DNA of 64,000 nt from an uncultured Methanobrevibacter sp. (GCA_900318035.1 ONJC01000012.1:1-64000); one strand, 5' to 3'; positions 47,364-57,144 are shown, numbered from the stretch's first letter. The notes: generated by a model from the sequence alone, not told the origin. Made by a program: numbers and translations.

Positions 47364-48233
47364 TTAAGGCAAATCATCAACAATTTTCATAGCTCCTAAA
47401 ACCGCTGCTTTTTCTTTCAATTGAGATATTTGAATTTCAGTTTTTTTAAATGCAACCTCATTAAAGCCCTTTTTAATTATATCCAGAAGCATATCTCCCG
47501 CATTTGAAACACCACCTGAAATTATAATGACTTCAGGATCAAAGGCACTGCAGATTACACCAAGCAGCTTTCCGAATTTGAAATATGTATCGCCGATTAT
47601 CTTTAAGGCCACTTCATCTCCAAGTTTTGCCTGAGTGAAAATATCTTTCGCCGTGAAATTTTCAAAATCCCTCAGTGAAGAATACTCGTCATTTGATTTT
47701 AAATAGTCCTTCACAGTTTTTACAAGCCCGTTAGCTGAGGCGTTTTGCTCAGTCGTTGTTGAGTCAAGAGATATGAATCCTATTTCGCCTGCGGCGCCGT
47801 TATGGCCTTCCACCAACTGCCCGTTTATTACAAGACCTGCGCCAATTCCCGTTCCGATTGTTACCAGAAACAAGTTATTCCAGTTTATAGCCTCGCCGAT
47901 GGCCTGCAGATTCACATCATTTAAAACAATCACTTTTATGCCAATTCTGGTCTGCAAAACCCCAGCAAAATCACATTCAGGCAAATTCAGATTAATGGTT
48001 TTGCCCACAATGCCGTCTTTTACAATGCCTGCTATGCCCACCACAACTGCCTTAAAATCACTGCTTTTCAAGTTCATCTGGGAAATTTTAGTGTTGATTT
48101 CTCGTTCAATCATGTCAATGATATTGTTTTCAGGTGTTTTAACCGTCCATACTGTTATTACTTCATGTGAGCGAAAAACCGAGAAGTTTGTTGTTGTTCC
48201 CCCAAGGTCAACGGAAAATGCATAACTGTTCAT
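47364..48233 (-). CDS. ROK family protein (sugar kinase-like) without the zinc motif
   Basis: This 289-residue protein has the phosphate-binding motif 'FSVDLGGTTTNFSVF' at the N-terminus. 'VVVGIAGIVKDG' and 'LVTIGTGIGAGLVINGQL' are as in ROK glucokinases, with 'EGHNGAAGEIG' as the start of the ROK signature. The cysteines that normally follow (CxCGxxGCxE) are absent: the sequence reads FISLDSTTTEQNASANG. The catalytic Asp is in 'NDVNLQAIGEA'. It may phosphorylate a sugar such as glucose or an amino sugar. It directly precedes a tandem repeat on its 3' side. Confidence 0.82.
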   Translation of the reverse strand: MNSYAFSVDLGGTTTNFSVFRSHEVITVWTVKTPENNIIDMIEREINTKISQMNLKSSDFKAVVVGIAGIVKDGIVGKTINLNLPECDFAGVLQTRIGIKVIVLNDVNLQAIGEAINWNNLFLVTIGTGIGAGLVINGQLVEGHNGAAGEIGFISLDSTTTEQNASANGLVKTVKDYLKSNDEYSSLRDFENFTAKDIFTQAKLGDEVALKIIGDTYFKFGKLLGVICSAFDPEVIIISGGVSNAGDMLLDIIKKGFNEVAFKKTEIQISQLKEKAAVLGAMKIVDDLP

Positions 48234-48382
48234 GGTTAATGATTTGTGAAAATCTATTATAAAATGCTATCTAAAAATTAAAAATCACTCAACCTCCGCC
48301 ACAAAATATTTGCTATTTTTGATTTCCAATAATTAAAAGATTTTAATATATACTCCACAAATATCTAATAAATGGGATTAAA

Positions 48383-49144
48383 ATGAACTGCTGGAAAAAC
48401 AATTTCAACGAAAAAACCTTAAATCAGGCAATCAAATACAAAAACAATATTGAAAACATCAACTACGACGGCTACACATTTAGAGCAACCGTCAAATCAA
48501 AATTCAGTGTTGAACTTATAATTCAAGACAACTTACTGTTTGACATGTCTTGCAGCTGTGCTAAAAAGTCATCCTGCACACATGAGGCTGGGCTTTTGTA
48601 TTTTTTAGAGGAATTTCCGGAAATCCTTGAAGACTTCACAAATGTTACTGAAGCAGACAAAATCAGTGACTTGGATGTCAGTGATGATTTGAAAGTGATT
48701 TCAGATACAAAACTTAAGAAATTCCTGAAAAAAGAATTCAAAAAAAATCCGAAACTCAAATACAATTTCATCAAACAGTTTAAAAGCGAATCACTGATTG
48801 ATTCAAAAGCCTATGAGAAAAAACTAAAAAGTATTTTGAGAAATGGGGGAAAGGAAATGGGTTTTTACAAACTCCACAATATGAGAACACCCCTTAAAAA
48901 ATTCGTCAAAAAAGACATTCCACTTTTAATCCAGCAAAATGAATATGAGCTGGCATTTAAACTTTTAAATGACATTATGGACATATTCAATGACCAGATT
49001 TACTGGGATGATGATGCATGGTATGAAATAGCATATTACTATCGAGAATATGTTTACTTTTTACTTGAAAATGGAGAATTTGGTGAACACGACAAAATGC
49101 GCGTTCAGAGGAATTTAAGTATAATCAATGATTTAGTAATTTAA
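48383..49144 (+). CDS. SWIM zinc-finger protein
   Basis: This 253-residue protein has a SWIM finger, 'MSCSCAKKSSCTHEAGLLYFL' region (about 53-73), with the CxCxnCxH ligands. The rest is helical and charged, without a known enzyme domain. SWIM fingers bind DNA or proteins. The gene lies upstream of a SNF2 helicase that also has a SWIM domain, with a broken small gene between them, so the three may once have been one unit. Other function unknown. Confidence 0.76.
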   Translation: MNCWKNNFNEKTLNQAIKYKNNIENINYDGYTFRATVKSKFSVELIIQDNLLFDMSCSCAKKSSCTHEAGLLYFLEEFPEILEDFTNVTEADKISDLDVSDDLKVISDTKLKKFLKKEFKKNPKLKYNFIKQFKSESLIDSKAYEKKLKSILRNGGKEMGFYKLHNMRTPLKKFVKKDIPLLIQQNEYELAFKLLNDIMDIFNDQIYWDDDAWYEIAYYYREYVYFLLENGEFGEHDKMRVQRNLSIINDLVI

Positions 49145-49246
49145 TTAATGAATAGAACAATTTTACAACTGAAAACAATTTTTGCATCAAATAAGTTAAA
49201 GTTATAACTTTATAAGATAAACTAAATAATAACTAAAATAAAAGAA

Positions 49247-49503
49247 TGATTTATGAATTAACAATAGGAAAAAAGAAATATCACGATGCTTTAAAAAAGA
49301 TGAAACAAACGGAGAACATATTGTTAAAAATACGGATTTGCGGTTTTTAACTTTGACTGTATTTACCTTGGGAGATATGAAGAAAAAAAAGACTTAGAAA
49401 AACAAACAGATTTTCAATTCAGAGCCATTCTCGAAATGACCTGAAAATTTTTCAGGAAAAATCCGGAACCGATATTGAAAATTTAAACTTGGTGAAACAT
49501 TAA
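49247..49503 (+). pseudogene. Broken small gene between the two SWIM genes
   Basis: Three consecutive frames each read as sensible protein: MIYELTIGKKKYHDALKKMK from ATG 49247, then FNFDCIYLGRYEEKKDLEKQ, then NDLKIFQEKSGTDIENLNL up to a TAA at 49501. Two frameshifts would join them into about 85 codons. No family is recognised. The final stop is 1 base before the SNF2 start, as in a coupled operon. Confidence 0.55.
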
Positions 49504-49504
49504 A

Positions 49505-52500
49505 ATGACATCGAAAGAAATTACAAAAACATGGTGGGGTGAAAAATGGTTAAACGCCCTTAAGGGAGTCTATTATACTAACCGAATCGGCCGTGGAAAA
49601 ACCTATGCAAACACGGGCAGAGTCTATGATATTTTAATCAATGACAATCTCGCCCTTGCCAAGGTCAGAGGCAATTATCAGAGCTATTATAATGTAAGTG
49701 TTGAATTTAAACATTTCACCCAAAGCGAAAAGAACACAATAATCAAAACCGTTTATGAAAATCCACAAATCACATCCGTCCTTTTAAACCGTAAACTACC
49801 TACAGAACTTTATCAATTGATTAAAAATGAAGGCGTTGATGTTTTCCCCACATCCCACCTAGATTTGAAAACATCATGCAACTGTCCTGATTACGCACCG
49901 ATCTGCAAGCATATTGCAGGCCTGGTTTATATGATTACCCTTGAAATCGACAGGGATCCTTTTTTGATTTTTAAGCTTCAGGGTCTTGATTTGCTGGACG
50001 TGCTGAATTTTGAAATTGAAGAGGAAAACATTGAAGATATTTCAGAACTATTTGACCATGAAGACAGCGAAATAGAAAGTGAACTTGACTTTTCAAAAAT
50101 TCCAAATCTCCACTTACAGATTTTTGAGCTTCTGGAGGACAATCCCGTTTTTTATGCAAAAAACTTTAAGTCAATACTTGACAACATCTACAAATCCCGT
50201 GAAAGATATCTCAAAAAAAGAGTCATGAACTATTCACGTTTTGGTTATGGCAGCTATTATGAATACTATACTCGCCTTGATTATGAACATGCTGCCTTTA
50301 ATGGTTCTGAAGAGGAATATGATGACTGGCTTGAAAGCATTTTTCTTGAAAGGTGGGGCATGCCTAACCAGTGGGAGACATTTTCCCTAAACATCAACAA
50401 CAACTATAAAATCTCCAAAATAATCTCACAAAAAAACACACCTTTCGGCAAAGACAAAAGTGAAAGCACACTCTTTGGGTTTTTCACTGAAATAATCGAA
50501 AGCAATATCTCCAAATTCAACAATGACATTCAATTTTTAAATTTAGTTTATCAGTTCACTTTAGAGCTGATTAAAAATCATTCACTGGTTCCTGAATTGT
50601 TTAAATCGGGAAACACTTATCATATCAGATGGATTCCTGCAATTTTTGACGGGGCAATTTCAAAAAGCATTGATATTTTAACTGCTTCATGTCCCGATGA
50701 TTTGATAACGTTCAAAAATCAGAGAATTTCAAAAAAAGACCAGATCATAACTGCAGTCAGCTTATTCGTAAAGGGATTTGATGAGAAATACCTGAAACAT
50801 GGTGTTGCACAGTCAATTAAGAAAAATTATGATGAAAAAGTTTTTAAACTGTTCTTTTTCAATCCTCAAAAGTTTAAAAATGAAATTTCAACACCCGAAT
50901 CAATTAATCAGTGGCTTTCAAAGTTTCAGATTAATTCCAGGGATTATGATTTGTATTTGCATGTTGAAGAGTCTTTAAATGGATTTAATGTTGATGTTAA
51001 AGTAAATTATGAGCTTGAAAGTATTGGTGAGGTCATTAACAAAACCACAGATAAGCTTTTAAAAACAAATTTAATGAAAGACATATATGTCATCAATGAA
51101 ATTTACCCTAAATTCAACAGGACACTTAATTTTAATGAAAATCTTGAGCTGAATTTAGACGACTTTACTAATTTCTTTTTAAATACTTTACCATTATTTG
51201 AAGTAATGGGCCTTAAAATTATTCTACCGAAATGCCTTCAAAAAATCTTCAAACCAAAATTAAAATTGGACATAACACAAACACAAAATGAAGATAAATA
51301 CATAACATTCAAGGATTTGACAAAGTTCGACTGGAAAGTGGCAATCGGAAACACAACGTGCACACCAGAGGAATTCAGACATATTGCAGAAAAATCAAAA
51401 GGCCTTGTTAAAATAGCTAATGAATACGTAATGCTTGATGAGAGAGAAGTGAAATCACTGATAAAACAGATTGACAAGCTTCCTGAAAAGTTAAACAAAC
51501 ATGAACTTTTAAAAGGAATTCTGAGTGGAGAAATCCTTGACAGGGATGTTGAAATTGAAGGAAACTTCGATGAACTGATTGAAAATATCACAAAAGTAAA
51601 TGACATTAATGTTCCGGACAATATAAAAGCCGAATTAAGGAACTATCAGGAGACAGGTTACTCATGGCTGGTTCAAAACATTAATGCAGGATTCGGAAGT
51701 ATCCTGGCGGATGATATGGGGCTTGGAAAAACCCTGCAGGTTTTAACCGCAATCCAATACCTGAAACAGGAAGGCTATCTCGAAAAAGAGCATGTGTTGG
51801 TTATAGCACCGACAAGCCTACTTACAAACTGGCAAGAAGAAATCCGAAAATTCACACCAGATTTAACGTCATATATCTTCCACGGAACTGCCAGACGATT
51901 TACAAAGAAAAAATACGATGTCTATTTAACCTCATATGGAGTAATCAGAAGCGATATCAACAAATTCAAAAAGCAGAAATGGTTTTTATGCGTTGTTGAT
52001 GAGGCACAAAACATTAAAAATCCCAATACAAAACAGACAAAAGCCATTAAATCAATCAATGCACGACACAAAATTGCAATGTCCGGAACTCCGGTTGAAA
52101 ACAGAATGTCTGAATATTGGAGCATCTTTGATTTTACAAACAAAGGATATCTTTCAAGTCTTAAGAACTTCAGGAAAAATTATATCATTCCAATTGAAAG
52201 GGAAAAAAATCAGGACACTCTGGATAACTTCAAGCAGATTACAAAACCATTTATATTAAGACGTCTTAAAAATGATAAAAACATTATTAAAGACCTGCCA
52301 GATAAAATCATCAATGATATCTACTGTAACCTAACTAAAGAACAGATTGCACTTTATAAAGAAACAGTGGATGCATCCATGATGGAAGTTGAGGAAAATG
52401 ATGGAATAAAACGAAAAGGATTGGTTTTAAAAATGATAAACTCACTAAAACAGATCTGCAACCATCCATCACAGTTTACCAAAAGCAAAAATATAAGCAT

Positions 52501-53032
52501 CAACGAATCCGGAAAAATGGAGATACTGATGAACACTCTGGAAAATATTCTTCAATCAGACGAAAAAGTACTGATATTTACCCAATATGTAAAAATGGGC
52601 GAAATAATGCAAAAATTAATTGAAGAAAGATTTAATGAAGAAGTTCTGTTTTTACAAGGATCGCTTACACGTAAAAAAAGGGATGAAATGATTAAAAAGT
52701 TCCAGAATAGAAAACAAAACAAAATCTTCATCATATCCCTTAAGGCAGGAGGAACAGGTTTGAACCTCACGGCAGCACAAAATGTCATTCACTATGATTT
52801 ATGGTGGAATCCGGCAGTTGAAAATCAGGCAACAGACCGTGCATACAGAATAGGCCAAAAGGAAAATGTGATGGTTTACCGATTCATTACAAAAGGCACA
52901 TTTGAGGAAAAAATTAATGAAATGATACAAAATAAAGAAGAGCTTGCCAAACTAACCGTTGGAAACGGTGAAACATTCATCACAGAAATGAATACTGCTG
53001 ATTTGAAAAACATATTAACATTGAGAAAATGA
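49505..53032 (+). CDS. SNF2-family helicase with N-terminal SWIM zinc finger
   Basis: This is a 1,175-residue ATP-driven DNA translocase. The N-terminus reads 'TWWGEKWLNAL', as in other SWIM proteins, and the finger 'SCNCPDYAPICKHIAGLV' is at about 124-141. A long middle region (about 200-690) follows. The motor domains start near 700: motif I 'ILADDMGLGKTLQVL', II 'VVDEAQNIKNP', III 'MSGTPVENRMSE', V 'LKAGGTGLNLTAA' and VI 'QATDRAYRIGQKENV'. Archaeal and bacterial proteins of this type are thought to remodel protein-DNA complexes, with an unclear physiological role. GGTGAAAC precedes ATG 49505. Confidence 0.93.
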   Translation: MTSKEITKTWWGEKWLNALKGVYYTNRIGRGKTYANTGRVYDILINDNLALAKVRGNYQSYYNVSVEFKHFTQSEKNTIIKTVYENPQITSVLLNRKLPTELYQLIKNEGVDVFPTSHLDLKTSCNCPDYAPICKHIAGLVYMITLEIDRDPFLIFKLQGLDLLDVLNFEIEEENIEDISELFDHEDSEIESELDFSKIPNLHLQIFELLEDNPVFYAKNFKSILDNIYKSRERYLKKRVMNYSRFGYGSYYEYYTRLDYEHAAFNGSEEEYDDWLESIFLERWGMPNQWETFSLNINNNYKISKIISQKNTPFGKDKSESTLFGFFTEIIESNISKFNNDIQFLNLVYQFTLELIKNHSLVPELFKSGNTYHIRWIPAIFDGAISKSIDILTASCPDDLITFKNQRISKKDQIITAVSLFVKGFDEKYLKHGVAQSIKKNYDEKVFKLFFFNPQKFKNEISTPESINQWLSKFQINSRDYDLYLHVEESLNGFNVDVKVNYELESIGEVINKTTDKLLKTNLMKDIYVINEIYPKFNRTLNFNENLELNLDDFTNFFLNTLPLFEVMGLKIILPKCLQKIFKPKLKLDITQTQNEDKYITFKDLTKFDWKVAIGNTTCTPEEFRHIAEKSKGLVKIANEYVMLDEREVKSLIKQIDKLPEKLNKHELLKGILSGEILDRDVEIEGNFDELIENITKVNDINVPDNIKAELRNYQETGYSWLVQNINAGFGSILADDMGLGKTLQVLTAIQYLKQEGYLEKEHVLVIAPTSLLTNWQEEIRKFTPDLTSYIFHGTARRFTKKKYDVYLTSYGVIRSDINKFKKQKWFLCVVDEAQNIKNPNTKQTKAIKSINARHKIAMSGTPVENRMSEYWSIFDFTNKGYLSSLKNFRKNYIIPIEREKNQDTLDNFKQITKPFILRRLKNDKNIIKDLPDKIINDIYCNLTKEQIALYKETVDASMMEVEENDGIKRKGLVLKMINSLKQICNHPSQFTKSKNISINESGKMEILMNTLENILQSDEKVLIFTQYVKMGEIMQKLIEERFNEEVLFLQGSLTRKKRDEMIKKFQNRKQNKIFIISLKAGGTGLNLTAAQNVIHYDLWWNPAVENQATDRAYRIGQKENVMVYRFITKGTFEEKINEMIQNKEELAKLTVGNGETFITEMNTADLKNILTLRK

Positions 53033-53089
53033 TTTTCACAAGAAACTAGTACTTCATAGCCGAAATTCGCGATGTTATTTTTGTATTAT

Positions 53090-53345
53090 TAACTTCCAAA
53101 TTCTTTAATTATAGATTTAAGCTTAGAATCCAAAGCCCTCGTTTTAGCCTTAAGCTGAGCATTCACGGCATCCAAAACTAATTCTCAGCCTTAATATGAT
53201 TGTTGGTAGCTTTTACAGCAGCAAATTCATTTTCCAATTCAATGAGCTTATTTTGTAAAATAATTTCCGTTTCAAATCTTCCAACAACATCTTCAGCCGT
53301 TTCATTATTTATCATGTCAATCAACTCATCAAATTCTTTTTCAAA
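53090..53345 (-). pseudogene. Degraded C-terminal copy of the adjacent nuclease-like gene
   Basis: On the minus strand about 60 codons read KEFDELIDMINNETAEDVV and so on through a coiled-coil start, then stop at a TAG and decay. They match residues 215-270 of the protein encoded at 53360-54274 directly upstream. It is a partial tandem duplicate without start or catalytic part. Confidence 0.8.
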
Positions 53346-53359
53346 TAAATTCCTGTATT

Positions 53360-54274
53360 TTACTTTAGTCTTAATTGGTTCTCCAATTCTTTAATTGTAT
53401 CCTGAAGCTGAGTAATCCGATTATCCAAAGCATCCTTCTCAGCCTTAAGCCGAACATTTTCAGCATCCGCAGCATCCTTCTCAGCGGACATAACATCAAG
53501 TTTTTCTCCTAATTCAATCAGTTTATTCTGAGATATTATCTCTGTTTCAAATCTTCCCACAACATCTTCGCCTGTTTCATTATTTATCATATCAATCAAC
53601 TCCTTAAATTCTTCATCATCATCAAAATATGCATCAATCATAGTGCAAATAACTGAATATAATGTATACTCAAGTTTTTTAGGCTTATTTTTAATTTTAT
53701 TGTATAATTCAACTATTTGCCTTGTTATTTCACATGCACTATCTCTTGGAGCGAACAATACAATTATTCCCAAATTTAAAGCATTGCCAATGGTTAAATG
53801 CTCTTCATGATTTTTAATTATATTGCTGACAGTATTTAATCTTTTTTTGTTATCCTGCCTGCCAAGATTTAAAAACATCAGTTTTGTAGTGGAAGTTGGT
53901 GTTCTTTCAAATTCTCTGATGGATTTTTCTTCATTCAAATGAGATGCAATCACATTTAATGGAGGCAATCTTTCATCGGCAATCTGCTGAATGTTATAAT
54001 CGCCGATTATTTTGATTTTAGGCATGTCAACAGGTGTTGATTGATGTTCCAAGTCCACAACCGCAGGTTCAAACAATACTTTTAAATCAGGATCAACCAC
54101 ATATGACGCATCCATTTCAAGCCTCCTCCCGTCTTTAAGTCGAACCTTAACATTTGATTTTCTTTTAAAAATGCCCGGAATGTTAAGTTCTTCGTGAAAT
54201 TCCTTTGGATACTCATTATACATAACTCCAAAAGCAAAATCATAGGGGTTATTCAATTTTCTCTTCCTTGCCAT
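53360..54274 (-). CDS. Rpn/PD-(D/E)XK nuclease-like protein with coiled-coil tail
   Basis: This 304-residue protein has in its N-terminal half 'EPAVVDLEHQSTPVDMPK' (about 68-85). It resembles the D-ExQ active-site strand of Rpn/PDDEXK transposase-like nucleases. The C-terminal 60 residues ('EKDAADAENVRLKAEKD') are a regular coiled coil. The family is common in multiple copies in Methanobrevibacter-like genomes, but the function is not established. A degraded copy of its C-terminus is directly downstream. The nuclease assignment is tentative. Confidence 0.6.
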   Translation of the reverse strand: MARKRKLNNPYDFAFGVMYNEYPKEFHEELNIPGIFKRKSNVKVRLKDGRRLEMDASYVVDPDLKVLFEPAVVDLEHQSTPVDMPKIKIIGDYNIQQIADERLPPLNVIASHLNEEKSIREFERTPTSTTKLMFLNLGRQDNKKRLNTVSNIIKNHEEHLTIGNALNLGIIVLFAPRDSACEITRQIVELYNKIKNKPKKLEYTLYSVICTMIDAYFDDDEEFKELIDMINNETGEDVVGRFETEIISQNKLIELGEKLDVMSAEKDAADAENVRLKAEKDALDNRITQLQDTIKELENQLRLK

Positions 54275-54570
54275 AATTATTTCCCCATCCCTCCAGTATC
54301 TAGTGCAGATTATACAAACAAAGGTTATGGTCGACTCACAGCATTTTAATGAAATCTACATTATTTTAATTGAACATCATTTAAAAAATAATTTTTTGAA
54401 GTGCGAAAAGGCACAAAATCATAATTATGAAAATAGAAGATGAAATTTTCAGAATCAATTATTCTCTGAATATGACCCACATAACAATCAGTTCAAATTA
54501 ACTGGATTTAGGAGAAGTTTTTAAAAAAAATGTGACAAATTTTAAATATAACATACGAGTTATTACTTTT
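54275..54570. other. Spacer between divergent genes
   Basis: No gene is seen. TTTTAAATATAAC near 54538-54552 is a TATA-like element for the gene starting at 54571, which lacks a clear ribosome binding site. Confidence 0.45.
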
Positions 54571-56130
54571 ATGAATCGAAAACTTATTATTGCAGCAATA
54601 GCTATAATAGCCGTTGCCTGCATAGGAGTGTTTGCACTGACAAACACAGGTACAAATAGCGGTTCATCAATAAGCATTGATGCAAGTGCTCTTGAGGACT
54701 CATCAAATCTTGTTGTTGATGGAGAGAAATTAGATAAAAACAATGTATTTATCCACTCAGAATCTTCAGACGTTAATGCCCTTTTAGTTAAAAATGGAGG
54801 GGCTTTCAAAATAGCAAACGGACAAATCAACAAGACAGGAGATACACAAACCAGTGGAGACGATGCGGACTTTTACGGAGTGAATTCTGCAGTTCTTGTA
54901 AACACCAACGGTACTTTGGATATAAGCAATGTTGAAATCAACACCAATTCCAAAGGATCAAACGGTATTTTTGTAACCAATGCCAATGCTTCCTCAAGCA
55001 ATTCCTCACAGGGAGGTGCAGGAGGTGAACCGCCTGAAGCAACCGGAAACGGAAGCGGAAACGGAGGACAACCACCTGAAATGCCTGAAGCTACTGGAAA
55101 CGGAAGCGGAAACGGAGGACAACCACCTGAAATGCCATCCGGAGAAGGTTCCGGTGAAGGTGGACCTGCTCCTGGGGGAAACGGTGGCGGCCAGCCTGGT
55201 CAGGATACAGTTTCCGGAACAACCGAAGCAACCATTAAAAACGTGAAAATCACAACACACTCAGATAAGTCCAGAGGACTTGATGCAACATATAACGGTA
55301 AGATTACCGCTGAAAATGTGATTATCAACACCGACGGACAAAGCTGTGCTGCTCTTGCAACAGACCGTGGCGAAGGTCAAGTTCATGTTAAAAACTCCGA
55401 AATCAACACAGGAGTAAGCAAAACCAGCGGCAGAGGATCACCTTTAGTATACTCAACAGGAAACATTACTCTTGAAAACACCAAAGGAACATCCTATGTA
55501 TCTCAGATTGCATGTATTGAAGGTAAAAACTCAATCGGAGTGACAAATTCAGACCTTACCGGTTACGCTGAGGGTAACAGAAAAGATGGTGACGCTTACG
55601 TTGATTTAGGTGGCGTATTCATTTATCAAAGCATGAGCGGAGACGCCAATGTCGGAACATCCCTATTTACTGCTAAAGATTCAAAGCTTTCAATAGCTTC
55701 CAATTCTTCAGTTTACAAAACTGCTCCGATGTTTCATGTAACAAACACTGCCTGTGTCATTAACCTGGACAATACCGAGCTGAACTTCGGAAGCGGAACA
55801 TTTTTAGAAATTGCAGGTCAAAACCAATGGGGAACAACCGGATCCAATGGAGGAGTGGCTGAACTGAACACAAATAATGAAAAAATAGATGGCAATGTCA
55901 TTGTCGATGCCATAAGCTCCCTTAACTGGACAATGAAAAATACAGACTTTAAAGGTGCGGTAAACTCTACCGGAAACACTACCATTAGTGTTGGTGAAGG
56001 GTCAACCTGGACATTAACCGGCGACAGTACTGTGTCAAGTCTGGCCGTTTCAGGTAAAATTGATTACGGAAACTTCAAACTGACTGTTGGAAATAAGACC
56101 TACGACAGTTCAAATCCTTTTAAAGGATAG
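54571..56130 (+). CDS. Secreted beta-helix-like protein with Gly/Pro-rich repeat
   Basis: This 519-residue protein starts with a hydrophobic helix (MNRKLIIAAIAIIAVACIGVFAL), a signal peptide or anchor. Repetitive strands follow ('GGAFKIANGQINKTG', 'NGTLDISNVEIN'), suggesting a right-handed beta-helix of the carbohydrate-binding or polymorphic-outer type. Residues about 145-210 are a Gly/Pro/Glu/Asn linker with a 17-residue repeat. More beta-helix repeats continue to the end. No C-terminal membrane anchor is seen. The ORF can be extended by 13 codons upstream, but the anchor begins at ATG 54571. Similar proteins are known in gut bacteria, so transfer is possible. Confidence 0.75.
   Translation: MNRKLIIAAIAIIAVACIGVFALTNTGTNSGSSISIDASALEDSSNLVVDGEKLDKNNVFIHSESSDVNALLVKNGGAFKIANGQINKTGDTQTSGDDADFYGVNSAVLVNTNGTLDISNVEINTNSKGSNGIFVTNANASSSNSSQGGAGGEPPEATGNGSGNGGQPPEMPEATGNGSGNGGQPPEMPSGEGSGEGGPAPGGNGGGQPGQDTVSGTTEATIKNVKITTHSDKSRGLDATYNGKITAENVIINTDGQSCAALATDRGEGQVHVKNSEINTGVSKTSGRGSPLVYSTGNITLENTKGTSYVSQIACIEGKNSIGVTNSDLTGYAEGNRKDGDAYVDLGGVFIYQSMSGDANVGTSLFTAKDSKLSIASNSSVYKTAPMFHVTNTACVINLDNTELNFGSGTFLEIAGQNQWGTTGSNGGVAELNTNNEKIDGNVIVDAISSLNWTMKNTDFKGAVNSTGNTTISVGEGSTWTLTGDSTVSSLAVSGKIDYGNFKLTVGNKTYDSSNPFKG
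55036..55137 (+). repeat. Two 51-bp in-frame repeats in the Gly/Pro-rich linker
   Basis: Units at 55036-55086 and 55087-55137 differ at only a few bases. Each encodes EATGNGSGNGGQPPEMP, and a part-unit precedes them. Length variation between strains is expected. Confidence 0.9.
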
Positions 56131-56162
56131 GAAAGATTAATTTCTTTCCTAAATTCATTTTT
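56129..56162 (+). terminator. Terminator between convergent genes
   Basis: AGGAAAGA and TCTTTCCT (56129-56150) form an 8-bp stem with a 6-nt loop, followed by a run of T on the plus strand. Confidence 0.72.
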
Positions 56163-56677
56163 TAGCAGTGAAAACCTGCATCATACACTTCTTTTAGCAA
56201 ATCCGGTTGGGATTTGACATCACCGAATGCTGAAAATACTGCCTTTTCTGTTGGGTTTTTTGAAAAACTGATGAAATCTCTGATTCCAGTTAAAACATTG
56301 CCGTTTTTTGCGCCGGCTGCAGTAATGATGTAATAATCCTTGTTTTCCAAATCCCTGAATATAGGATAGCACCTGTCAAAGAATCTTTTGAGGGTTCCGC
56401 ACATTGAATAATAGTAAACAGGTGTTGCATATACGATTACATCAGCTTCCATCATCTTATCGAGAACTTCTGCAAGTCCGTCTTCCTGGAAACATTTCTT
56501 TTCAGGTGTTTTGCATTTATAGCATGCTTTGCATGCATGAAACCTAATCTCTTCAAGATTATATTTTACAACTGCATTGTCCCCGTCAAGGGCTCCCTTT
56601 ACAAATTCATCACACATGGTATCGGAATTACCGCCGATTCTTGGTGATGAACTGATTACAACTACTTTTTTTGTCAT
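56162..56677 (-). CDS. Flavodoxin-family NADPH-dependent FMN reductase / iron-sulfur flavoprotein-like
   Basis: This 171-residue flavin protein has the FMN loop 'ISSSPRIGGNSDTMCDEF' at the N-terminus, 'YATPVYYYSMCGTLKRFFDR' (about 87-106) and a compact cysteine cluster 'CKACYKCKTPEKKCF' (about 50-64). That cluster recalls the archaeal iron-sulfur flavoproteins that act in electron transfer or oxygen/peroxide defence. It follows a flavodoxin-like gene by 5 bases with a strong ribosome binding site (GAGGAG), so the two are an operon. Confidence 0.85.
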   Translation of the reverse strand: MTKKVVVISSSPRIGGNSDTMCDEFVKGALDGDNAVVKYNLEEIRFHACKACYKCKTPEKKCFQEDGLAEVLDKMMEADVIVYATPVYYYSMCGTLKRFFDRCYPIFRDLENKDYYIITAAGAKNGNVLTGIRDFISFSKNPTEKAVFSAFGDVKSQPDLLKEVYDAGFHC

Positions 56678-56682
56678 ATTAA

Positions 56683-57144
56683 CTACTCCTCAATCCACTG
56701 TTTTGCTTTTGAAACATTTCCTGTAAATCTCATTCCCTTTGCAAAATCGAGTTCAGGATATGTGTTTTGAAGGTCGCTTACACATTTGTCGACTCCTGAG
56801 CCTCCTGATGTGCAGAATACCTTAATTCTTTTGCCGACCAAATCAACGCTTTCTATGAACGTGTTGATGATTGTTGGTGCGGTATACCACCATACCGGAA
56901 ATCCGATTGCAACAGTATCGTATGATGAAACATCACAGGTCTGCTTAATTGGCGGTCTGAATGACTTGTCATTCATTTCAATTGTTGATCTTGAGTTTTT
57001 GTCCATATAATCCAAATCTGCAGTAGTGTAAATTTCCTCCGGCACGATTTCAAAAATGTCATATCCGTTTTCGCCGGCTATTTTTTCAGCTACGCTTTTA
57101 GTTACTCCGCTTGCTGAAAAATATGCCACCAGTACATTGCTCAT
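56683..57144 (-). CDS. Flavodoxin-like protein
   Basis: This 153-residue protein has the FMN-binding loop 'LVAYFSASGVTKSVAEKIA' and the second flavin loop 'AIGFPVWWYTAPTII'. 'FCTSGGSGVDKCV' follows. It is short-chain, of the flavodoxin_4 type, and likely moves electrons with the neighbouring flavin reductase. AGGTGATATT precedes ATG 57144. Confidence 0.87.
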   Translation of the reverse strand: MSNVLVAYFSASGVTKSVAEKIAGENGYDIFEIVPEEIYTTADLDYMDKNSRSTIEMNDKSFRPPIKQTCDVSSYDTVAIGFPVWWYTAPTIINTFIESVDLVGKRIKVFCTSGGSGVDKCVSDLQNTYPELDFAKGMRFTGNVSKAKQWIEE

